From Mycoplasmataceae bacterium (lineage in GTDB: Bacteria; Bacillota_I; Bacilli_A; Mycoplasmatales; Mycoplasmoidaceae), in assembly GCA_020024755.1 (NCBI GenBank), contig JAHHTH010000003.1, forward strand, positions 186,001 to 250,000: 64,000 bases of DNA, written 5' to 3'. How positions within the stretch are numbered: position 1 is the stretch's first letter; each line of letters starts with the position of its first letter. The position numbers were made by a program, and so were the translations under genes. Under the pieces are notes generated by a model that was given only the letters and a program-made list of their open reading frames with translations, was not told the origin of the DNA and made no database searches. Below, in pieces: positions 58,301 to 64,000 of the stretch.

Positions 58301-59357
58301 ATTAACAAAGGACTTTACAATTTCAGGATTTAAACCTTTTGTTGTTAAAGAAACAACTTTAAAAACTGATGCTAATACAATCTTAGCTCAAAATGTAAGT
58401 CAATTCTGAAATGTAGGTAATAATACTGAATCATTATTTATTGCAGATATTATGGCTAACCAAGCTACATATGAAAATGCTTTATTAAATTGATTAAAAG
58501 TAAAAACAAATGCTGAACTAATATTTAATAATTTCGATCCAAATGGATATGGTGCAAATGTAACTGCAGTAAGTTTATCAATCTCAACTACTTATGCATT
58601 ACCTACAACATCTCAATTGGCTCAATGAAATAAAGCTAGCAACATTCAATTAGCAATTACTGTAGCAAATGCTTCTGGTAATGAAGGACAAATGTTACCA
58701 ACAAACGCATTTACTCCATTCAACTTAAATGCTAATAAAACAATGGATTTTGTTAAACCAACTCCACAAGTATCAATTGACTCTAGTAATGCACAAAATG
58801 AAATTAGAAACATTGTTAATAAGCCAGAATTTGCTAACAGTCAAAACCAAGACCAAATGAAGGACGAAATTGCTACAGTTATAACAAACCAAATTAAAAA
58901 TCAATTCCAACAAGGTAATAAAAATCTTCCAATTGTAGTAACAGCAGTTGTTAATGATCCAGCATCTGGTGTAAATTGAACTACAATTCAAGAACAAATT
59001 AAAACTAATGGTATTACAATTAACCCAGAAACTGTATCTGTTGATTTAGGTAAATCATCTGCATTAAAAGATATGAATGCTACATATGGTATTACATTTA
59101 GCCAAATTGATACTCCAATCATTGCAACTCTAAAACCAACTGGAGGATCAACTAGTGGAAACGGTTCTGTAATTCCAGATGGAAATAATCCAAATGGACC
59201 ACACATCTTAGATCACAGTTCAGACAACCAATGATTAATCTTTGTTGTAGGTGGTTTATTTGTTGGACTATTAACTGTACTTATTATTTTATTAGTAATC
59301 TACAATAAGAGAATTAAAGCTTCTAGAGGATTCGATAACGTAGAAGGTGGAAATTAA
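52326..59357 (+). CDS. giant repeat-domain surface protein (2,343 aa)
   Basis: The frame is open with UGA as Trp. An N-terminal anchor (about residues 7-30) precedes the Cys-containing domain identical to that of the 1,073-residue protein (about residues 51-202). At least 15 units of 95-120 residues follow, with repeated motifs such as IKNGKAYENGKP and LTGFKKDGLTTN, and a tail with helix WLIFVVGGLFVGLLTVLIIL and KRIKASRGF. The middle units resemble those of the 2,694-residue protein more than its own neighbours do. The start is 12 bp after AAAGGTG. Confidence 0.8.
52476..52930 (+). repeat. 455-bp block identical to 42041-42495
   Basis: This is the second copy of the shared N-terminal domain cassette, in the same orientation and 10,435 bp away. 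Confidence 0.9.
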
Positions 59358-59586
59358 TAATACATCCTGTCAATAATTAAGCACACCTTTAAACGGGTGG
59401 TATTGATATAGGATTGTTATATTATGATGTAACTACAAACAATTAAAATATGTTTTTATTCAACTTATAATTTTCACATATTGCTATTTTACTTATTATT
59501 TTGCATAAAACTATTTGACTCGAACACAATACTATAAATGAATTGATAACTCATGAATTAATATCACCCTTTTATCAAACTTATGA

Positions 59587-59619
59587 CCAACCTATTATTC
59601 ACCAAATAGGTTGGTTTTT
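59587..59619 (+). terminator. terminator of the 2,343-residue surface gene
   Basis: CCAACCTATT pairs with AATAGGTTGG, followed by TTTTT. The same hairpin occurs again at 60439-60471. Confidence 0.85.
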
Positions 59620-59856
59620 GTTATAAAAATAATTAATCATACTTTTTTGATTAGTTGTATAATCTTGATATGGGACTTATGTAATTTATCATAAAATAAC
59701 CTATGATAAATTAAAAGATTTATACCCTTTTATCAACCCCTTTATGATCATTTGTCCCTTGTGAAATTTTATTTATCTAGTTTTCATAAATCCATTCAAA
59801 GTTAATTAACACACAACATTAAATAAACAAAAAACAAATAAATAATTTTTTATAGG

Positions 59857-59897
59857 AGAGATGGAATTCTTTTATGTATAACTTCCATCTCTTTTTC
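59857..59897 (+). terminator. hairpin with T-run, owner unclear
   Basis: AGAGATGGAA pairs with TTCCATCTCT across 16 nt, followed by TTTTTC. It precedes the gene remnant, so it may be the leftover end of a lost transcript. The stretch 59620-59856 has no gene, only an AATTTATCATA/TATGATAAATT hairpin near 59682-59712. Confidence 0.5.
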
Positions 59898-59937
59898 TAT
59901 ATACTTAGGAATGATCTAGCCACAAGTTAGCGTTTAG

Positions 59938-60156
59938 TTGAGATTTCTAGAACAAATCAAAACTGACCTACAAGCAACTATTACTCCAAATGTGCCAGAA
60001 AGTCACATCCTAGACCATAGTTCAGATAACCAATGATTAATCTGAGTAGTGGCAGGATCATTCCTAGGTCTATTAACAGTACTTGTTATCTTACTAGTTG
60101 TATATAGTAAGAAAATCAAGGCTTCAAGAGGATTTGATGATAAAGTAGAAGGCTAA
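59938..60156 (+). pseudogene. 3' remnant of a surface-protein gene
   Basis: The last 72 codons of a surface protein remain: EQIKTDLQATITPNVPES, then HILDHSSDNQW, a membrane helix and KKIKASRGFDD, close to the end of the 2,343-residue protein. There is no start or upstream domain. The downstream non-coding sequence and terminator are duplicated too (59358-59640 and 60157-60475), so the whole 3' end was copied or a full gene was deleted. Confidence 0.85.
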
Positions 60157-60438
60157 TATAGCTGTTTACATTAATTGATGACAAATTAAAGTATCACTCT
60201 ATGCTTTTATAATTCATACTAACCGGGTGATATTAATATAGTATTGTTGTATTTGATGATGTAACTACAGTCGTTCTAGAACAAGTTTTTATTCAACTTA
60301 TAATTTTCACATATTGCTATTTTACTTATTATTATTTTGCATAAAACTAGATATATTATTATTCCAACTAGATCGAACAATCCTATAAATGAATTGATAA
60401 CTCATGAATTAATATCACCCTAATATCAATACTTACGA

Positions 60439-60471
60439 CCAACCTATTATTCACCAAATAGGTTGGTTTTT
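60439..60471 (+). terminator. second copy of the surface-gene terminator
   Basis: Same stem CCAACCTATT/AATAGGTTGG with T-run as at 59587. Confidence 0.85.
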
Positions 60472-60492
60472 ATATTTATCTATTCTCTATCA

Positions 60493-60552
60493 CTCTCATA
60501 GGACTCTATAGATGTTAATAACCCAACCAACCCACCCTTACTTAAAGAGGAA
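60493..60552 (+). repeat. control-like repeat, copy 1
   Basis: CTCTCATAGGACTCTATAGA and the following CCACCCTTACTTAAAGAGGA match copy 2. The right-hand GGATGG is changed, so its CCATCC/GGATGG hairpin is lost. It lies about 65 bp before the promoter of RNA gene 1. Confidence 0.75.
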
Positions 60553-60626
60553 TATATGATAAATAAAAAATAGGATAGAATGAAAATATCTTTTAGGTAT
60601 AGGTCATATTGTGATATTATATTAAT

Positions 60627-60717
60627 GCATGCCTTTGGTTGCTCTAAGCTGTAAAACTTTTTCCACTGGCGGAAAAATCTGTACTGGTTTTATTCACACC
60701 ATTGGGTGTGATTTTTT
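60627..60717 (+). ncRNA. candidate small RNA 1 upstream of the first Abi gene
   Basis: An extended -10 (TG at 60612, TATTAT at 60615-60620) is followed after 6 nt by a G start. The predicted 91-nt RNA folds into a nested stem (TAAAAC/GTTTTA around TTTTTCC/GGAAAAA) and ends in a terminator TCACACC/GGGTGTGA plus TTTTTT. No reading frame is present. The promoter has the same form as the five RNA genes downstream. Confidence 0.6.
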
Positions 60718-60738
60718 GATCCATGTGCAATTTTAATA

Positions 60739-60830
60739 CTCTCATAGGACACTATAGATGTTAATAACCCAACCATCCCACCCTTACTTAAAGAGGATGG
60801 TAGGATAGAATATAGTGAATGATATTAGAG
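60739..60830 (+). repeat. control-like repeat, copy 2
   Basis: This is the fullest copy, including CCATCC/GGATGG arms around CACCCTTACTTAAAGA and the tail GATAGAATATAGTGAATGAT. It lies upstream of the TATAAT (60876-60881) of the first Abi gene. Confidence 0.8.
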
Positions 60831-60968
60831 TCTAATTAGACCACACAATTTTTAGAAAATATCTCATGAATCTAATATAATTTATATTGTTGCATTTGCA
60901 TATATATTGCTGATAGCAATCACAACAAATTATACAATGATTGTAAATTTCTTAAATAAAGGTGTTAA

Positions 60969-62132
60969 ATGGGTATTGATAGCATTAAGTTTTTGGATAT
61001 TAAGGAGCAAATAAAAAATCTAGAGGATAGAGGTTTATATTTTAATAAAAACGTTTCTTCTTCTAAAATTGATATGGAAACATACCTTAAGAATTTTGGA
61101 TTCACAAAATTAGTAAATTATGTAGAAAATGCTTTATCTATTAAAGATGATTATTCTGACATGATCAGTGATTTCTTTATCGAATTTCAGCATCTATCAA
61201 CAGAAATTGCCAAAATTATTGCACCAGAGATATTGAAAATAGAATGTGCATTCAGTGAGTCAATTATTAGACATATGTTTCTGTTTGAAACTAAGGCTAG
61301 TAATAACATTGATGCTAGATGGTTCAATGATATTGATATATCAAATATTAGCAATTATGAATATGATTGTTCTTTAGAAAAACAAAAGTATAGATTTAAA
61401 ACTGTTTTTGTCAATAAATATGATTGATCACAAGATAAGTTTATGCGGAATGGTGAGACATATAATATAGAAAATAATGTAGCAACATTCTATACACAAT
61501 GTTCAAAATCATGAAAAAGAAACTATCGTTACACTCAATTAGGGAAAAATATGAATGATGAAGCAATTTGACATCCTATTAAAACCCTATCATTTGGTGA
61601 TTTGATTAGATTATATAAAAGTTTAAATATTCCAATTCAAATGAATATTATAAGAGATATGCTTGAATCAGATTTTAATTTTGTATTTGCTTCTCAAAAT
61701 AAGGAGAAAAAATGAAAGTTTGCTTACTTACTAGAATCATTATCAAATTTAAGAAATGTTATATTTCACTGTAATAATGTAATCGGATTTGTTTTTGCAA
61801 GAAAATTTGATGTATTTGGTAATTCTAGTAAAGAAGGTAAATTGTCTCTTGTTGCTGATCTAGGTACGGTAATTCGTTCTATTTCCTTATTTAAATGCAT
61901 TAAAAATAAATGTATTATGGATGATATAATTTTTACTATTGAAAATTTTAAAAGAAAAGTTTTTCAATCAATTGAAAATTGTCCACAACATGAAAAAAAT
62001 AGACTTCATTTTAAATTTTCTTGTAACTGTAAAGCCATAAGAATGATATTGTTTTCAAGAAATAACAAGGGCACATATGCAAAATGTGTTTATAAAACCT
62101 ATAAAAATTTAGAGAGTAGAAATAAAAATTAA
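60969..62132 (+). CDS. Abi_2-like HEPN protein 1
   Basis: The 387-residue product looks like the Abi_2 (AbiD/AbiF) abortive-infection family. A long helical N-terminus (FFIEFQHLSTEIAKIIAPEILKIE) precedes HPIKTLSFGDLIRLYKSL, then the HEPN motif LRNVIFHCN with R262 and H267 in Rx4H spacing. In active HEPN proteins the Arg and His cut RNA. A C-terminal part with paired Cys (SCNC) follows. The start follows AAAGGTG and the gene is flanked by small RNA genes. The function as a toxin is inferred, not shown. Confidence 0.7.
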
Positions 62133-62211
62133 ACCATTAAGCAATTAAAATAAAATTTTTAAAAAAATAAAAAAATGTAAAAAAATAGAATTTGTATGTT
62201 ATCATTGTTTT

Positions 62212-62261
62212 GTACAAAGTTTCCATAGAAACGCATGGGGGTCGCATATGCGACCTTTTTT
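62212..62261 (+). ncRNA. candidate small RNA 2 after the first Abi gene
   Basis: An extended -10 (TG at 62197, TATCAT at 62200-62205) leads to a G start at 62212. The 50-nt RNA has a small stem GTTTC/GAAAC and a strong terminator, the palindrome GGTCGCATATGCGACC plus a T-run. It may also simply terminate the Abi mRNA. Confidence 0.5.
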
Positions 62262-62269
62262 ATTGTTTA

Positions 62270-62303
62270 ATTAGAAGGTTTCACTTAAATTTACCTATAT
62301 TTT
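62270..62303 (+). repeat. 34-bp element also at 45204-45237
   Basis: Identical 34 bp in an unrelated context, 16.9 kb away from the first copy. Confidence 0.8.
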
Positions 62304-62338
62304 GAATTTGAATTAAAAATATTAGATAAAGTTTATTA

Positions 62339-62406
62339 TGTTAATGCCCCAACCTCCCACCCTTACTTAAAGAGGATGGTAAGATAGAATATAGTGAATG
62401 ATATTA
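62339..62406 (+). repeat. control-like repeat, copy 3
   Basis: This copy keeps CCCACCCTTACTTAAAGAGG, ATGGTAAGATAGAATATAGT and the tail up to GATATTAGAG. It ends about 10 bp before the promoter of the RNA array. Confidence 0.75.
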
Positions 62407-62430
62407 GAGAGTTTGTGATAATATATTAAT

Positions 62431-62492
62431 GTAAAGACGTTTCCTACGGGGGCCGTTAAAGGGGATCGGTGTAGCTAACCTATCCCCTTTTA
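62431..62492 (+). ncRNA. small RNA array, unit a
   Basis: Extended -10 TGATAATAT (62416-62424), start G at 62431. The RNA begins GTAAAGACG and has a first stem GACG/CGTT, then a terminator stem AAAGGGGAT/ATCCCCTTT with a loop holding TGTAGCTAA. No ribosome site or frame. It is the first of four related units. Confidence 0.7.
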
Positions 62493-62535
62493 AATTGTAG
62501 TGCTGAATTTAATGGATGTGTGGTAACATATTAAT

Positions 62536-62597
62536 GTAGAGACGCTTTCTGCGGGGGGCGTTAAAGGGGATCGGTGTAGCTAACCTATCCCTTTTTA
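62536..62597 (+). ncRNA. small RNA array, unit b
   Basis: Extended -10 TGGTAACAT (62521-62529), start G at 62536. The first stem is GACGC/GCGTT, one pair longer than in unit a through matching changes. The terminator loop is identical to that of unit a. Confidence 0.7.
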
Positions 62598-62660
62598 AAT
62601 TATCTTTGAGAGTTTGAAATAAATTGTAATCTAGTTTCCATTTTATGTTAATATATAAAT

Positions 62661-62721
62661 GTAAAGTCGGTTTCTGCGGGAGCCGTTAAAGGGGGTAGAC
62701 TTATAGGTCTATTCCCTTTTA
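62661..62721 (+). ncRNA. small RNA array, unit c
   Basis: Extended -10 TGTTAATAT (62646-62654), start G at 62661. The first stem is CGG/CCG and the terminator stem is GGGGGTAGAC/GTCTATTCCC; both differ in sequence from units a and b but keep pairing. Confidence 0.7.
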
Positions 62722-62849
62722 ATTTATACTCAAACATAAAGAATATTAGCTATACATACACCAATCTTTATGTAAACAAATTAATGATTTTGAATGAATT
62801 TTTTTTAAACAAATTAATAATTTTGAAAAATTTATGATAATATATAAAT

Positions 62850-62908
62850 GTAAAGACGTTCCTGTGGGGCCGTTAAAGGGGATCGGTGTAAAAGCCTATC
62901 CCTTTTTA
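62850..62908 (+). ncRNA. small RNA array, unit d
   Basis: Extended -10 TGATAATAT (62835-62843), start G at 62850. It has a shorter first loop and the loop GTGTAAAAG in the terminator. Its 3' end overlaps the last bases of the converging Abi gene. Confidence 0.7.
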
Positions 62909-63769
62909 AATGTGCATTGCTAATAAAACCTTTAGATATAAGAATTCTGCTAATTGTTTATTACCGATAGATTTGATAAAGTTTATTTTGAATCTATTAA
63001 AGATGTTGTTCATGTCTTCAAAAATATCTGCATATTGAAATATTTCTATAATTTTTAAAACTTCATATAGTTTTACTCTAGTACCATAGTGACTTTTTAA
63101 TTTTTGTCATTGATAGAAAGACTTTGTTTTTGATCTAGGTCTTCTATATTCAAAATCATATACAGTATTATTATGACAAATACGATTTCTTAGGTTATTA
63201 AGTAAACCAAGCAACTCATCTAATTGATTTTCACTTATGACATTCTCTTTCGATAGTTCGTAGGCAATCTCTTGTCTTACTTGTTGATCAAGAGCTTTAA
63301 ACACTCTACAAACTGTTCCTGTAGTTCAATATATTGAAATTTTTCACAGTGATGGGTTTTCCTCTTTTATTCTTTCAGGAACATATTTGGTTAAATCATC
63401 CTTTTGTAATAAAATTGATTTTTCATTATCCTTATCTTTTCCAATTACTTTTGGAAATATTTGTCTAAATTCCTCATCAGAAATATTGATAATATTTCCC
63501 TTCAGTAATTCTGGATGATCTTTGCCCATAATCTTAGGAATATAATAAACTATTTTGGTGGTGATGTTTCTTTCGATGTCAGATATTATAGGAAACAAAT
63601 AATTTGAAATAGCCCTGTCCATTTCAAATAGATCAATCAAAGCATCTGATGTAACTCCTTTGATGAATTTCTTTCCATCAATAGTCAAATACTTGCAATA
63701 ATTGTTTACAAAGTTTTCATAATTATATTTTTCTAAGTATGACAAAAGTTTAGGCTTATTGGTGATCAT
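62906..63769 (-). CDS. Abi_2-like HEPN protein 2
   Basis: The 287-residue product matches the Abi_2 pattern more plainly than its partner: an early FEMDRAISNYLFPIISDIERNI segment, LWKISIYWTTGTVCRVFKAL in the middle, and the HEPN motif LRNRICHNN with R194 and H199 (Rx4H), then a basic YRRPRSK stretch. Family members block phage growth, and HEPN Abi proteins are RNases or tRNA-cutting enzymes. UGA Trp codons split the frame in naive calls. The start follows AAAGAGG. It is convergent with the RNA array. Confidence 0.78.
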
Positions 63770-64000
63770 AAGGCCTCTTTCTTTTTCAAGTCTATCGACT
63801 TGTTCATCAAATGTTAATTACTATTACTCATATTAATATACTAACATGAGATAAGGCTTAATGATGAATCTGATTTTTAATTTATAAATGATAAACTAGA
63901 AAGAGGATATATTTGCTATTTCAATATTTGAAAAAACAAATGTTTATGCAATATTATACCTGCAAAAATTATCTTGTTTAAATGGGTTATATTATGTTAA
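63770..64000. other. end of window, upstream of the second Abi gene
   Basis: No gene is seen. A CAAGTC/GACTTG hairpin lies at 63789-63804, in the leader of the Abi gene. Confidence 0.4.

Noticed and set aside
62431..62908. RNA array as CRISPR or tRNA cluster
   Set aside because: Units carry their own promoters and terminators, spacing is irregular, and no cloverleaf or CCA end can be drawn.

Overview
The window reads as mollicute (mycoplasma) DNA. It is very AT-rich, and most long genes run through in-frame UGA codons that must be read as tryptophan (translation table 4). The housekeeping genes are short firmicute-type versions, and there is no sign of cell-wall synthesis. The paired surface proteins, the choloylglycine-hydrolase homologue and the PTS genes suit a host-associated species. 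I cannot name the species from sequence alone. I see no rRNA, tRNA, CRISPR array or insertion sequence.

Layout. Positions 1-7.2 kb hold a membrane protein, a DUF31-type protease, the dnaB-like/dnaI-like replication genes (minus strand), a cluster of DnaA-box-like 9-mers, leucyl aminopeptidase and an anchored protein. Positions 7.2-9.8 kb hold dinB, tlyA and a deoxynucleoside kinase. Positions 9.8-19.7 kb are an accessory region: a tyrosine recombinase flanked by inverted core sites, then a 2,694-residue surface protein. Positions 20-28.2 kb hold two unknown genes, a DJ-1/PfpI protein, recU, rarA, pncB, smpB, a Nudix-like protein and a DUF4143 ATPase. Positions 28.7-33.6 kb hold the nusA-rnpM(ylxR)-infB-rbfA operon and two small genes downstream. 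Positions 33.7-37 kb hold manA and a fructose/mannose-type PTS EIIABC. Positions 37-39 kb hold a second DUF4143 ATPase and the wreck of a third ATPase.

Positions 39.3-60.2 kb are again accessory. They hold a coiled-coil protein, three surface proteins (two sharing a 455-bp identical block), a choloylglycine-hydrolase homologue, an MFS transporter with a long coiled tail, and a KAP-like NTPase with a broken partner gene. A duplicated 3' end of a surface gene follows. Positions 60.4-63.8 kb are the most unusual part. Two Abi_2-type proteins with HEPN Rx4H motifs surround six short transcription units. Each unit has the same extended -10 promoter and ends in an intrinsic terminator, and four of them are paralogous. 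I interpret this as a candidate RNA-plus-HEPN toxin-antitoxin or phage-defence locus.

Themes. Cell-surface variation is the main one: giant repeat-domain proteins, a recombinase with its own sites, near-identical cassettes, a G10 tract, and tandem repeats upstream of ATPase genes. A second theme is shared cis-elements. One 47-bp promoter/leader is common to recU and two unknown genes. A repeated element sits beside the RNA genes. Several genes look leaderless, with TATAAT 8 bp before the ATG.
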